Shown: positions 11,758-24,494 of the stretch, in pieces | Layout: the number at the start of each line of letters is the position of its first letter | How positions within the stretch are numbered: position 1 is the first letter of the stretch | The notes under the pieces: model-generated | Told to the model about the DNA's origin: nothing | Seen by the model: the letters and a program-made list of their open reading frames with translations, nothing else | Databases searched by the model: none | Translations under genes and position numbers: made by a program | DNA from: Lineus longissimus | Taxonomy: Eukaryota > Nemertea > Pilidiophora > Heteronemertea > Lineidae | Assembly: GCF_910592395.1 (NCBI RefSeq) | Contig: NC_088320.1 | Coordinates: 14,136,501 to 14,200,500 of the forward strand | Direction: 5' to 3' | Length of the DNA stretch: 64,000 nt

Positions 11758-14307
11758 TATGTCATACTAGGCCATCACTTATCGTATTGAAAGATTTGGA
11801 GAAAAAAAATGCAATGCAATTCCCTTCAATTTACCAAAAACATTGAAAAAGACGACCAAACATTTATTTAGCGGTCTGCGTTCTGTCAGAGTGAGGACGT
11901 CCAACCCAAACAGAAGCAAACTCGGTGTTTGCTGATAATATTTGCAAACAAATGCTGGGAGAACTTTGCTAGCGTAAACCAGCCTTAATGTGGCAAAACA
12001 ACCTTCCAAACACGGCGTCGATTTGAAATGAGAATAATTTGCAACAAATCATTTCTGCGACTTGTAGCTCCTAGTTGTTACATTGGATAGTTTAAACATT
12101 TTCGTATAGCAGCCCTGGTGTTAAGATGTTCTATAACGGGCCGCGGCTACCATCGATAAACCATTGCCACTATACCCGAGTAATGGCTTCTTTGCTTATA
12201 AAACTTAGTCTCGAAGATTTTCACGATCGTCACATTTGTCATCGTTGTGTTGAACAATTAAAATCCTCTGCAAATGATAATACGAGGACAATGGTTAGAG
12301 GACTTGACCTTGGACGATCATGATGATTTTCGAACTGTTAGGTAATATTCACATGAGAAACTGATTCAAACATTAAACTTTTACAGTTAATCGTTTGCTT
12401 CCGTTGTCAGGTATATAACTGTATCTTTGGCTTTTAGTGGTGGTTATTTGTACGATTCGACTGTTAGAAGAAAAAATATGTCCTACGAGCACACTGTTCG
12501 CATTACAGGACTTATCTGAACTGAATTGCTACCAAGCTGATGAAGAATTCAGAGCTAACTGATTGAAGCTGTAGGAAATGCCTTATGCCCGAGTTTCATC
12601 GATCTAAAAGACGACTGCACTATATCATGTATGAATAAGTTAACCGACTTTATATCGTACCTTAATATTCAAGTCAAACCGGGCAGGCTTAATTCTCGAT
12701 ATTGACCATTGCTATTTAGAGGTCCCCAATATTTCACATTTTCTGGGTGATCTTAACAGGTTCGTCAGTATTTTCATCTACTCTGCAAATAAAGGGACGA
12801 AGGTTTAGACAAATCCTGTCGAAGGCGTTCAAATGTGACCAGAAATGAGATATTGCGTGAAATTTTATAAAATACTCCTTTTTCTGACCATTAGAATAAG
12901 CGTATAATTATAGAAGCCTGTTTTTATCGGATATTCTATCCTTGGATTTTTCATACGTTAACACCAGCATCAGGATAGCCAAAAATCGTTTAAAAAGCAT
13001 GTGCCGACAAGATAAATATGTATGATTGCGGCTACTATTTTCCTGGTCGCAATGTGTTTCTAGACAAAATCAATGCTTTTAGAAATTGTACGTCGACTGC
13101 GCATGCGGAATCTTGAAAATTAATTATTTATATATAAAGGTTTTGACTTCGTGAGGTGTACATTGAAAAAACCCTTCCTAATGTGCCTATTGGTATTAAA
13201 AACATTGAAGAAATAAGAAATGTGTGCTTACTTCTCGCATGTGGATAATAACTAGAGGCACTGCATTTTGCGTGTAAGTTGATCACAGTGATGTATAAAC
13301 CGTTTAGCAATATACACACAAGAACTACCTCCGGCAGTACGCTTATCGGTATCATGTTCCGTGTCACCGAAACAGAATACAACATCGATAGCAAAGTTAT
13401 TTCTCCAGTTGCAAGGTGGATATTTGTTTTCAAAGGTACGTTTCTAGCTAGTGTCATTAAATCGAAACTTTAACAGTTTTGTAGAAATATATGTTCTCTA
13501 TGCCACTGTTCTCATTTCGTGTCCCATTGACCATGCTGACTGACAGGTTGACGAAGAGCGTTGTGCTGCGTTTTTATCTATATTCAGTGGTTCTCTACAG
13601 TGGTAGTCCGATTGCTAAAAGGAGTTCGAGTTCACCATCATGGAGGTGTTGACGTCGACCATTATCATAAGATAAGGGTGGTTATTGTCAAGTAATTTCA
13701 GCTGATTCAGGGACAGGCTCTTTGGAAACCGATGTGTGAGAATTACGGAGCGTTTTGTTCGAACTGTCTCACAGGAATGGAAAATTGTCCAACTGAATTA
13801 AAAGCTAATTGAGGGCAAAAGAGAACTTCGGTATAAGTTAGTGGTGATGGTTTAACGCGCCGTTTCCGATGATAATCAACACATATTGCTGAAATCGATT
13901 CATTTGGGGTGTGTGTTCTTTAATGACTTCTGTTTGTCGGCAAGATATTTGACTGATATATTGTCAGAAGGCCAAAATAAAAATGTCATGCGCATGAATA
14001 CCAGGAATTTTATCAAACGTATTACAGTTTTGATAATTAAGTCAACATGGTCAAGTCTTTGTAATTCAACAAATGATTCCACAAATGCAACAAAAACAAC
14101 GAATAAAATTTGATTATGACGTTACCTCGACACGGGTTTCAGTATACAGGAATGACCTGCAGATTAGTGGACCGTGCTTGATTTGAAGTATAAACTTGAG
14201 CTTCCTTATCCAGGAGTGCGAAATGGTGGAAACTTCAGTTAAGGCTAGTAGATTTTTTACATAAAAGTGTTATAATTTTCTCGTAGATTTGAAGGTTAAC
14301 AGCTACG
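11758..14307. other. Unit A spacer upstream of GPCR
   Basis: No convincing gene. The equivalents in the other units are 17301-19297 and 22290-24494. A 90-codon frame that is open in unit C (23737-24009) is frameshifted here near 13617 by one extra A. The short frames at 12126-12323 and 13128-13473 are shared between copies only because the DNA is duplicated. Confidence 0.45.
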
Positions 14308-15342
14308 ATGGTGGCAATTAACGAAACCATTCCTTTCACCACATCGATAGAACGTGGACGATGTATGCATCCTATATATCCCTTGACTGGTTACTATAAT
14401 TTGGTGGTTCTCACCTTTAATGTAACATTAACGTTAATAATGGCAATAATTGGTTTACCAGCAAATGTACTTGCGATTATTGGCATAGGATATGAGCGGC
14501 CTTACACATCAACTTCGGTGCTGCTACAAGGTTTAGCCGCGACATACAGTCTGGTATGGGTTTCGGTAGTATTTGGTGTGTTATTGCAGGACTTGTACAG
14601 GTACACAGGTTTCTGGTTCGAGTATATTTTGTTTCATGCGCAAGCAATGCGTTATCTTTTCACACTGCAGTTCTTTTCAAAGACTGCATCCATCTTTATT
14701 ACTGTTTGCGTCGCCACGAAGCGATTCATTGCTGTCTGCAGACCTCTGCGGGCGGCAGCTGTATGCACAAAGAAGAATGCCTACATTTTACTTTTCGCAA
14801 TTTGTTTAGGGGCTTTCTTGTATCGAATTCCTTTGCTCTTCTCATTCGAGGTGACATTTCATTATGATCCTTGCTCACGAATGATCCTGCCCATGTGGGA
14901 CATGAGTGACTTGTCCTATAACTATTATTACGACATCATCTACATTAGCAGTCTACATATCATTATCAATTCTTCGATCCCAATAACTATCCTGACATTG
15001 TTCACTGGCTTGATATTATCTGGCTTAGAGCAGGCGACCTCTGCACACCTCATCAAAAATGATATACATCGAGCCAAGCAAATAAAGATAGTTACGTACA
15101 GGGTTGTCACAGTGGTGGTAATATTTATATTACTAGAAGTACCGGGTGGGCTTACCCAAATACTTGGACTAATTCAAACATATTCAAGTTTCGATATTAA
15201 CCCTGATATCTATTTTTCTGTTCAAACTATTTCCTACTTTTTGAGCAATTTGAACAGTTTTGTCAATTTCTTCATCTACTGTGCAACGGGACAACGGTTT
15301 AGACAAGCCTTGGGAAAGGCATTCAAATGTAACCAAAACTGA
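14308..15342 (+). CDS. Class A (rhodopsin-type) GPCR, copy A
   Basis: An intronless 344-aa seven-helix receptor, resembling invertebrate peptide/FMRFamide-type receptors. It has N-glycosylation sites near the N-terminus (NET at residue 5), TM1 with GLPANVLA (Asn53, position 1.50), a TM7 NFFIY variant of NPxxY (residues 320-324) and a short tail with a possible palmitoylation Cys. Compared with copies B, C and D it has Tyr instead of Asp80 (position 2.50; codon 14545-14547), Trp instead of Leu84, and Lys instead of Glu138 of the E/DRY motif (codon 14719-14721). These positions bind sodium or hold the inactive state in class A receptors. This copy may therefore be non-functional or have altered signalling despite its intact frame. 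The CWxP motif of TM6 is absent in all copies (LLEVPGG instead). The ligand is unknown. Confidence 0.85.
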   Translation: MVAINETIPFTTSIERGRCMHPIYPLTGYYNLVVLTFNVTLTLIMAIIGLPANVLAIIGIGYERPYTSTSVLLQGLAATYSLVWVSVVFGVLLQDLYRYTGFWFEYILFHAQAMRYLFTLQFFSKTASIFITVCVATKRFIAVCRPLRAAAVCTKKNAYILLFAICLGAFLYRIPLLFSFEVTFHYDPCSRMILPMWDMSDLSYNYYYDIIYISSLHIIINSSIPITILTLFTGLILSGLEQATSAHLIKNDIHRAKQIKIVTYRVVTVVVIFILLEVPGGLTQILGLIQTYSSFDINPDIYFSVQTISYFLSNLNSFVNFFIYCATGQRFRQALGKAFKCNQN

Positions 15343-15489
15343 TAATTGATTTTTGAGTCGAATGTCAGAAGTAATGGTTTTTTTTCCTCACAATGTAGCC
15401 GTAGTATGTGGCATCAGAACACCTGGAACAATATCAATATTATATACCATTATCAATTACAATTTCCTGGCTTTTAAAAAAACCGTCAA

Positions 15490-15640
15490 AACATCACTGT
15501 GAAGCGACGCGGTGTCCGTCCATGTCTATATTCTCTCCGTAATTTTTCAAGAGCTAAATTGTGTCTTCTCATTACTTCTTGGTAACCATTTAAATCCATG
15601 GCTTTGAAAAGATACGGCAGAACAAACACTTTTCGCGGCA
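15490..15640 (-). pseudogene. Relic of Polinton small membrane-protein gene (fragment)
   Basis: The minus strand encodes DLNGYQEVMRRHNLALEKLRR. It matches the LDKNGYETEVKRHDLAQEQL region (about residues 28-47) of the 152-aa Polinton protein. It lies about 150 bp downstream of GPCR A. The N-terminal part of the same relic is about 1 kb away, near 16700-16755, so about 1 kb of unrelated DNA seems to have been inserted within the relic. Confidence 0.7.
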
Positions 15641-15974
15641 TTAAATTTTCGCTAATGCTGGTCGATGGACATATTCGCGGCATAATATTTTCGCGAGACA
15701 AGAATGTTTTTCTCATCAAAATAAAAATCGTCTATTGCTCCAAATAGCTACTACCAGTGAAGCCATACTTGTGGAAAAAGCATGCATGGGGCCTATCACT
15801 GTCTCCTTCAAGAGTTAAGGGCCTCAGACCCCAAAAGCCTCAAGAATTTCCTGCGGATGGATGAAGCTCTTCGTATTCCGAAATTAAATGTTCAATTTCT
15901 TGAAATTGCCATTCCCTATCTTTCATTGAGGCTGCCATTTTGTCCCAGTGGCTCCATCACATGATCCAAATCTG

Positions 15975-16198
15975 TTCCCTGATTGACTGCTGATTGCCCA
16001 ACACCAACCAACATGTTTTCAGAAGGTGAATGGCCTAACATTGGCCAACATTGGCCAACAAGTTGGCTGATGATGTATTCACTTGTTTTTCGACCCGTCC
16101 ACACTGGCAAACAATAGCAAACATGCCTCTGCAACAAGGCCCAACACGATGTTGGCGAGCAATTGTTGGTTCATGTTTGCTAGTGTAGACCGGGCTTA
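15975..16198. repeat. MITE-like element, copy in unit A
   Basis: The inner part contains a diverged inverted repeat: CCACACTGGCAAACA against the complement of TGTTTGCTAGTGTAG. Several TTGGCCAA-type words lie nearby. Such sequences are typical of small non-autonomous elements. An almost identical copy sits at 20964-21187. No target duplication is identified. Confidence 0.4.
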
Positions 16199-16689
16199 AC
16201 GGCGGATCAAAGTCGATGAAATACGAGAATTATCGATATCGTGAAAATAACCAGTGGAGATATACGATTCCATTCCAATAAAAGCGATGAATAGCGATCG
16301 AAATACGATATTGTTCGACCATCGGATAATGCCACCTGCGGATTCAACAGGTAAGGCCTAAATCACAGTAATGCGACACCAAGAACCTATTGCAGAACTG
16401 AAAACCTTGGCCCACCAGGAAGAGTCTCGTATTCGGATTCGATCGAATTTACTCACGATTATAAAGGATTAAATTTACAAGAATTAACGATGATTCTCGA
16501 TATCTTACTATGGGGATTATCGGGCTAACACCAGAGGTTAAATCTTTTCGATAGAATCTGCTCTGCATGACTTTGCAGTCGAGACTTATAATACGAGATG
16601 AATTCGACGCACAGATTAGGCACCCCTGTGGATTTACGAGAGATTACGATGCTGATACAGAATACGATAGAAATACGAGTAAAATACGA

Positions 16690-17300
16690 GATTTGGGGTT
16701 CATAGTGATTGACTACATCATAACCAATCATTATACCAAATCCCCGCCATTTATTCAAATCTAATTTTCCCTAGACTGGTAGTTACCTAGACTGGACTAT
16801 CAATTGGTACTGTACATCAAAATCGTTAAGATCGATAATGTCACCGTGTTTATCTGTTAAGCGGATATCCAACTTGCTGAATCTTGATTTGTATAGTATT
16901 TCTATCGGTCTATCAAAGTCGTATGCTATCGTGTCTCCTAGGCTAGCTTCCTTAATCGGTTTTGTGGCTAGCACATCCGATGGTTCACCGTTATTGAGTA
17001 CATGTACATTACTAGAATTGATGTCGCAGTGAAAAATAAAATAGTTCATTGGTCTTAAATTGATTGGACTGTCGCTTATGAACTCACCATCAAGTGAAGA
17101 ATAAGGAGTTTCAGTACATGTATATTCAAAGCCAAATAATTCATTGCTTTTACCAATGAACATAATTTTGTACCGATCATTTCTTCTCTTCATTAATTGC
17201 ATGATAGCCTTACCAGTGGGTTCATGTAGATTAAATCTAACTTCACTTTTACTTACGTTCTGTTCTCTTCATTTATCTGCAAACGTTATTGAAATTTTCC
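16690..17300 (-). pseudogene. Polinton penton relic copy B plus start of adjacent gene
   Basis: The open part (16783-17202) is again the C-terminal half of a Polinton penton. It resembles copy A closely but with small insertions (for example extra codons around CTETPYSS). Upstream homology to about 17300 crosses a stop. Just downstream on the minus strand (about 16755-16690) is the frameshifted start of the 152-aa membrane-protein relic. It is a non-functional fragment. Confidence 0.8.
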
Positions 17301-19297
17301 TATGTCATACTAGGCCATCACTTATCGTATTGACAGATTTGGAGAAAAAAATGCAATGCAATTCCCTTCAATTTACCAAAAACATTGAAAAAGACGACCA
17401 AACATTTATTTAGCGGTCTGCGTTCTGTCAGAGTGAGGACGTCCAACCCAAACAGAAGCAAACTCGGTGTTTGCTGATAATATTTGCAAACAAATGCTGG
17501 GAGAACTTTGCTAGCGTAAACCAAGCTGATGAAGAATTCAGAGCTAACTGATTGAAGCTGTAGGAAACGCCTTATGCCCGAGTTTCATCGATCTAAAAGA
17601 CGACTGCACTATATCATGTATGAATAAGTTAACCGACTTTATATCGTATCTTAATATTCAAGTCAAACCGGGCAGGCTTAATTCTCGATATTGACCATTG
17701 CTATTTAGAGGTCCCCAATATTTCACATTTTCTGGGTGATCTTAACAGGTTCGTCAGTATTTTCATCTACTCTGCAAATAAAGGGACGAAGGTTTAGACA
17801 AATCCTGTCGAAGGCGTTCAAATGTGACCAGAAATGAAATATATTGCGTGAAATTTCATAAAATACTCCTTTTTCTGACCATTAGAATAAGCGTATAATT
17901 ATAGAAGCCTGTTTTCCCCGGATATTCTATCCTTGGATTTTTCATACGTTAACACCGGCATCAGGATAGCCAAAAATCGTTTAAAAAGCATGTGCTGACA
18001 AGATAAATATGTATGATTGCGGCTACTATTTTCCTGGTCGCAATGTGTTTCTAGACAAAATCAATGCTTTTAGAAATTGTACGTCGACTGCGCATGCGGA
18101 ATCTTGAAAATTAATTATTTATATATAAAGGTTTTGACTTCGTGAGGTGTAAATTAAAAAAACCCTTCCTAATGTGCCTATTGGTATTAAAAACATTGAA
18201 GAAATAAGAAATGTGTGCTTACTTCTCGCATGTGGATAATAACTAGAGGCACTGCATTTTGCGTGTAAGTTGATCACAGTGATGTATAAACCGTTTAGCA
18301 ATATACACACAAGAACTACCTCCGGCAGTACGCTTATCGGTATCATGTTCCGTGTCACCGAAACAGAATACAACATCGATAGCAAAGTTATTTCTCCAGT
18401 TGCAAGGTGGATATTTGTTTTCAAAGGTACGTTTCTAGCTAGTGTCATTAAATCGAAACTTTAACAGTTTGGTAGAAATATATGTTCTCTATGCCACTGT
18501 TCTCATTTCGTGTCCCATTGACCATGCTGACTGACAGGTTGACGAAGAGCGTTGTGCTGCGTTTTTATCTATATTCAGTGGTTCTCTGCAAGGATAGTCC
18601 GATTGCTAAAAGGAGTTCGAGTTCACCATCATGGAGGTGTTGACGTCGACCATTATCATAAGATAAGATGGATATTGTCAAGTGATTTCAGCTGATTCAG
18701 GGACAGGCTCTTTGGAAACCGATGTGTGAGAATTACGGAGCGTTTTGTTCGAACTGTCTCACAGGAATGGAAAATTGTCCAACTGAATGAAAAGCTAATT
18801 GAGGGCAAAAGAGAACTTCGGTATAAGTTAGTGGTGATGGTTTAACGCGCCGTTTCCGATGATAATCAACACATATTGCTGAAATCGATTCATTTGGGGT
18901 GTGTGTTCTTTAATGACTTCTGTTTGTCGGCAAGATATTTGACTGATATATTGTCAGAAGGCCAAAATAAAAATGTCATGCGCATGAATACCAGGAATTT
19001 TATCAAACGTATTACAGTTTTGATAATTAAGTCAACATGGTCAAGTCTTTGTAATTCAACAAATGATTCCACAAATGCAACAAAAACAACGAATAACATT
19101 TGATTATGACGTTACCTCGACACGGGTTTCAGGATACAGGAATGACCTGCAGATTAGTGGACCGTGCTTGATTTGAAGTATAAACTTGAGCTTCCTTATC
19201 CAGGAGTGTGAAATGGTGGAAACTTCAGTTAAGGCTAGTAGATTTTTTACATAAAAGTGTTATAATTTTCTCGTAGATTTGAAGGTTAACAGCTACG

Positions 19298-20332
19298 ATG
19301 GTGGCAATTAACGAAACCATTCCTTTCACCACATCGATAGAACGTGGACGATGTATGCATCCTATATATCCCTTGACTGGTTACTATAATTTGGTGGTTT
19401 TCACCTTTAATGTAACATTAACGTTAATAATGGCAATAATTGGTTTACCAGCAAATGTACTTGCGATTATTGGCATAGGATATGAGCGGCCTTACACATC
19501 AACTTCGGTGCTGCTACAAGGTTTAGCCGCGACAGACAGTCTGGTATTGGTTTCGGTAGTATTTGGTGTGTTATTGCAGGACTTGTACAGGTACACAGGT
19601 TTCTGGTTCGAGTATATTTTGTTTCATGCGCAAGCAATGCGTTATCTTTTCACACTGCAGTTCTTTTCAAAGACTGCATCCATCTTTATTACTGTTTGCG
19701 TCGCCACGGAGCGATTCATTGCTGTCTGCAGACCTCTGCGGGCGGCAGCTATATGCACAAAGAAGAATGCCTACATTTCACTTTTCGCAATTTGTTTAGG
19801 GGCTTTCTTGTATCGAATTCCTTTGCTCTTCTCATTCGAGGTGACATTTCATTATGATCCTTGCTCACGAATGATCCTGCCCATGTGGGACATGAGTGAC
19901 TTGTCCTATAACTATTATTACGACATCATCTACATTAGCAGTCTACATATCATTATCAATTCTTCGATCCCAATAACTATCCTGACATTGTTCACTGGCT
20001 TGATATTATCTGGCTTAGAGCAGGCGACCTCTGCACACCTCATCAAAAATGATATACATCGAGCCAAGCAAATGAAGATAGTTACGTACAGGGTTGTCAC
20101 AGTGGTGGTAATATTTATATTACTAGAAGTACCGGGTGGGCTTACCCAAATACTTGGACTAATTCAAACATATTCAAGTTTCGATATTAACCCTGATATC
20201 TATTTTTCTGTTCAAACTATTTCCTACTTTTTGAGCAATTTGAACAGTTTTGTCAATTTCTTCATCTACTGTGCAACGGGACAACGGTTTAGACAAGCCT
20301 TGGGAAAGGCATTCAAATGTAACCAAAACTGA
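19298..20332 (+). CDS. Class A GPCR, copy B
   Basis: 344 aa and nearly identical to copy A, but with the canonical residues: Asp80 (2.50), Leu84 and Glu138-Arg139 of the E/DRY motif (ERF). The seven helices start at about residues 30, 66, 112, 155, 207, 260 and 300. It is the better candidate than A for a working receptor. The presumed 5' untranslated region and upstream sequence are shared with A for several kb, so expression control is probably the same. Confidence 0.88.
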   Translation: MVAINETIPFTTSIERGRCMHPIYPLTGYYNLVVFTFNVTLTLIMAIIGLPANVLAIIGIGYERPYTSTSVLLQGLAATDSLVLVSVVFGVLLQDLYRYTGFWFEYILFHAQAMRYLFTLQFFSKTASIFITVCVATERFIAVCRPLRAAAICTKKNAYISLFAICLGAFLYRIPLLFSFEVTFHYDPCSRMILPMWDMSDLSYNYYYDIIYISSLHIIINSSIPITILTLFTGLILSGLEQATSAHLIKNDIHRAKQMKIVTYRVVTVVVIFILLEVPGGLTQILGLIQTYSSFDINPDIYFSVQTISYFLSNLNSFVNFFIYCATGQRFRQALGKAFKCNQN

Positions 20333-20478
20333 TAATTGATTTTTGAGTCGAATGTCAGAAGTAATGGTTTTTTTTCCTCACAATGTAGCCCTAGTATGTG
20401 GCATCAGAACACCTGGAACAATATCAATATTATATACCATTATCAATTACAATTTCCTGGCTTTAAAAAAACCGTCAA

Positions 20479-20630
20479 AACATCACTGTGAAGCGACGCG
20501 GTGTCCGTCCATGTCTATATTCTCTCCGTAATTTTTCAAGAGCTAAATTGTGTCTTCTCATTACTTCTTGGTAACCATTTAAATCCATGGCTTTGAAAAG
20601 ATACGGCAGAACAAACACTTTTCGCGGCAT
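20479..20630 (-). pseudogene. Relic of Polinton small membrane-protein gene (unit B/C junction)
   Basis: Same fragment as at 15490-15640, located about 150 bp beyond the end of GPCR B, and essentially identical because of the tandem duplication. Confidence 0.7.
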
Positions 20631-20963
20631 TAAATTTTCGCTAATGCTGGTCGATGGACATATTCGCGGCATAATATTTTCGCGAGACAAGAATGTTTTT
20701 CTCATCAAAATAAAAATCGTCTATTGCTCCAAATAGCTACTACCAGTGAAGCCATACTTGTGGAAAAAGCATGCATGGGGCCTATCACTGTCTCCTTCAA
20801 GAGTTAAGGGCCTCAGACCCCAAAAGCCTCAAGAATTTCCTGCGGATGGATGAAGCTCTTCGTATTCCGAAATTAAATGTTCAATTTCTTGAAATTGCCA
20901 TTCCCTATCTTTCATTGAGGCTGCCATTTTGTCCCAGTGGCTCCATCACATGATCCAAATCTG

Positions 20964-21187
20964 TTCCCTGATTGACTGCTGATTGCCCAACACCAACCAA
21001 CATGTTTTCAGAAGGTGAATGGCCTAACATTGGCCAACATTGGCCAACAAGTTGGCTGATGATGTATTCACTTGTTTTTCGACCCGTCCACACTGGCAAA
21101 CAATAGCAAACATGCCTCTGCAACAAGGCCCAACACGATGTTGGCCAGCAATTGTTGGTTCATGTTTGCTAGTGTAGACCGGGCTTA
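20964..21187. repeat. MITE-like element, copy in unit B
   Basis: Duplicate of 15975-16198. It differs by only a few bases (for example GGCCAG versus GGCGAG near the right side). Confidence 0.4.
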
Positions 21188-21679
21188 ACGGCGGATCAAA
21201 GTCGATGAAATACGAGAATTATCGATATCGTGAAAATAACCAGTGGAGATATACGATTCCATTCCAATAAAAGCGATGAATAGCGATCGAAATACGATAT
21301 TGTTCGACCATCGGATAATGCCACCTGCGGATTCAACAGGTAAGGCCTAAATCACAGTAATGCGACACCAAGAACCTATTGCAGAACTGAAAACCTTGGC
21401 CCACCAGGAAGAGTCTCGTATTCGGATTCGATCGAATTTACTCACGATTATAAAGGATTAAATTTACAAGAATTAACGATGATTCTCGATATCTTACTAT
21501 GGGGATTATCGGGCTAACACCAGAGGTTAAATCTTTTCGATAGAATCTGCTCTGCATGACTTTGCAGTCGAGACTTATAATACGAGATGAATTCGACGCA
21601 CAGATTAGGCACCCCTGTGGATTTACGAGAGATTACGATGCTGATACAGAATACGATCGAAATACGAGTAAAATACGAG

Positions 21680-22289
21680 ATTTGGGGTTCATAGTGATTG
21701 ACTACATCAGAACCAATCATTATACCAAATCCCCGCCATTTATTCAAATCTAATTTTCCCTAGACTGGTAGTTACCTAGACTGGACTATCAATTGGTACT
21801 GTACATCAAAATCGTTAAGATCGATAATGTCACCGTGTTTATCTGTTAAGCGGATATCCAACTTGCTGAATCTTGATTTGCATAGTATTTCTATCGGTCT
21901 ATCAAAGTCGTATGCTATCGTGTCTCCTAGGCTAGCTTCCTTAATCGGTTTTGTGGCTAGCACATCCGATGGTTCACCGTTATTGAGTACATGTACATTA
22001 CTAGAATTGATGTCGCAGTGAAAAATAAAATAGTTCATTGGTCTTAAATTGATTGGATTGTCGCTTATGAACTCACCATCAAGTGAAGAATAAGGAGTTT
22101 CAGTACATGTATATTCAAAGCCAAATAATTCATTGCTTTTACCAATGAACATAATTTTGTACCGATCATTTCTTCTCTTCATTAATTGCATGATAGCCTT
22201 ACCAGTGGGTTCATGTAGATTAAATCTAACTTCACTTTTACTTACGTTCTGTTCTCTTCATTTATCTGCAAACGTTATTGAAATTTTCC
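21680..22289 (-). pseudogene. Polinton penton relic copy C plus start of adjacent gene
   Basis: The open part is 21772-22191 and is very similar to copy B. A Ser-to-Asn change in the SDNPINL block and a Cys in ILCKSRF are among the few differences. The frameshifted start of the membrane-protein relic lies at about 21745-21680. It is truncated at the N-terminal side as in A and B. Confidence 0.8.
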
Positions 22290-23736
22290 TATGTCATACT
22301 AGGCCATCACTTATCGTATTGAAAGATTTGGAGAAAAAAAATGCTATGCAATTCCCTTCAATTTACCAAAAACATTGAAAAAGACGACCACACATTTGTT
22401 TAGCGGTCTGCGCCGTCAGAGTGAGGACGTCCAACCCAAACAGAAGCAAACTCGGTGTTTGCTGATAATATCTGCAAACAAATGCTGGGAGAACTTTGCT
22501 AGCGTAAACCAGCCTTAATGTGGCAAAACAACCTTCCAAACAAGGCGTCGATTTGAAATGAGAATAATTTGCAACAAATCAATTCTGCGACTTGTAGCTC
22601 CTAGTTGTTACATTGGATAGTTTAAACATTTTCTTATAGCAGCCCTGGTGTTAAGATGTTCTATAATGGGCCGCAGCTACCATCGATAAACCATTGCCAC
22701 TATACCCGAATAATGGCTTCTTTGCTTATAAAACTTAGTCTCAAAGATTTTCACGATCGTCACATTTGTCATCGTTGTGTTGAACAATTAAAATCCTCCT
22801 CAAATGATAATACGAGGACAATGATTAGAGGACTTGATCTTGGACGACCATGGTGATTTTCGAACTGTTAAGCAATATTCACATGAGAAACTGATTCTAA
22901 CATTAAACTTTTACAGTAAACCGATTTCTTCCGTTGTCAGGTATAACTGTATCTTTGGCTATTAATGGTGGTTATTTATTCGATTCGATTGTTAGTAGAA
23001 AAATATGTCCTTCGAGCACGCTGTTCGCATAACAGGACTTATCTGAACTGAATTGCTACCTAGCTGTTGAACAAATCAGAGCTAACTGATAGACACTGTG
23101 GGAAACGCCTTATGCCCGAGTTTCATCGATCTAAGACCGCTCTACTATCATGTATAAGTTTACCGACTTTATATCGTATCTGAATATTCAAGTCAAACCG
23201 GGCAGGCTTTAGCAAATACTTTCTCTACCATCCATAATTCTCGATATTGACCATTGCTATTTTGAGGTTCCCAATATTTCATATTTTCTGGGTGATTTAA
23301 ACAGTTTCGTCAGTATTTTCATCTACTCTGTAAATAAAGGGACGACGCTTTAGACAAATCCTGTCGTGCCTATTGATGGTAATGCTATTGGTATTAAAAC
23401 ATTGAAGAAATAAGAAATTAGTGCTTACTTCTCGCATGTGAATAATGACTAGAGGCATTGCATTTGGCGTGTGGGTTGATCACAGTGATGTATGTACCGT
23501 TTAGCGATATACACACAAGAACTACCTCCAACAGTAAACTTAAATATTAAATCGATACATGATCCGTATTCACCGGAACAGAGCACAACATCGATAGCAA
23601 ATTAATTTATCCAGTTGCAAGTTGGATATTTGTTTTCAGTGGTAGGCATCTAGCTAGTGTGATTGAATCAAAAAATGTTTCATAGTTTTGCAGAAATATA
23701 TGTTCTCTATGCACACTGTTCTCATTTCGTGTCCCA

Positions 23737-24009
23737 TTGACTATGTTGACTGATAGGTTGACGAAGAGCGTTAGGCTGCGTTTCTATCGATATTCAGTGG
23801 TTCTCTACAGTGGTAGTCCGATCGCTAAAGGAGTTCGAGTTCACCATAATGAAGGTGTTTACGTCGACCATTATCATAAGATAGGAGTGGATATTGTCAG
23901 GGAATTTCAGGTGATTCAGGGACAGACTCTTTGGAAACTGATATGTAAAGATTACGGAGAGTTTTGTTCGAACTGTCCCACAGGAATGGAAAATCGGCCA
24001 ACCAAATGA
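23737..24009 (+). CDS. Possible 90-aa protein (doubtful)
   Basis: The frame is open here and in the inverted copy D (58313-58585) but frameshifted in units A and B. The sequence is rich in His, Tyr and Val (VHHNEGVYVDHYHK) with a C-terminal Cys pair (CSNC). C and D differ mainly by amino-acid-changing substitutions, so I see no sign of purifying selection. I do not recognise it. It may be only a chance frame in duplicated DNA. Confidence 0.2.
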   Translation: MTMLTDRLTKSVRLRFYRYSVVLYSGSPIAKGVRVHHNEGVYVDHYHKIGVDIVREFQVIQGQTLWKLICKDYGEFCSNCPTGMENRPTK

Positions 24010-24494
24010 AAAGCGAATAGAGGGCTAAGAGAACTTCGGTATAAATAAGTGGTTGTGGTTTATAATGATAATCAACACGTTGATGAAATCGGTTCCATTG
24101 GGGTCTGTGTTCTTTAATCACTTCTGTTTGTCGGCAAGATATATGACTGATATGTTGTCAGAAGGCCAAAATTAAAAATGTCCTCCACATGAAAACCAGG
24201 TATTTCATCCAACATATACAGTTTGGATAATCAAGTCAACATGGTCAAGTCTTTCTCATTCAACAAATGATTCAACTAATTCTAATTCAACAAAATCAAC
24301 AATAAAATTTGAATATGACGTTACCTCAACACGGATTTTTAATGTGCAACAATGACCTGTAGACCAGTGGACCGTGCTTGATTTGAAGTATAAACTTGAG
24401 CTTCCTTATGCAGGAGTGCGAAATGGTGGGAACTTCAGTTAAGACTTATAGAAATTTTACATAAAATTGTTATATTTGAAGGTTAACAGCTACG

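Noticed and set aside
23737-24009. LRAT/H-rev-like domain suggested by the VHHxGVYV motif
   Set aside because: No second catalytic His or NCEHF-type Cys motif is seen, and the frame is broken in two of four copies.
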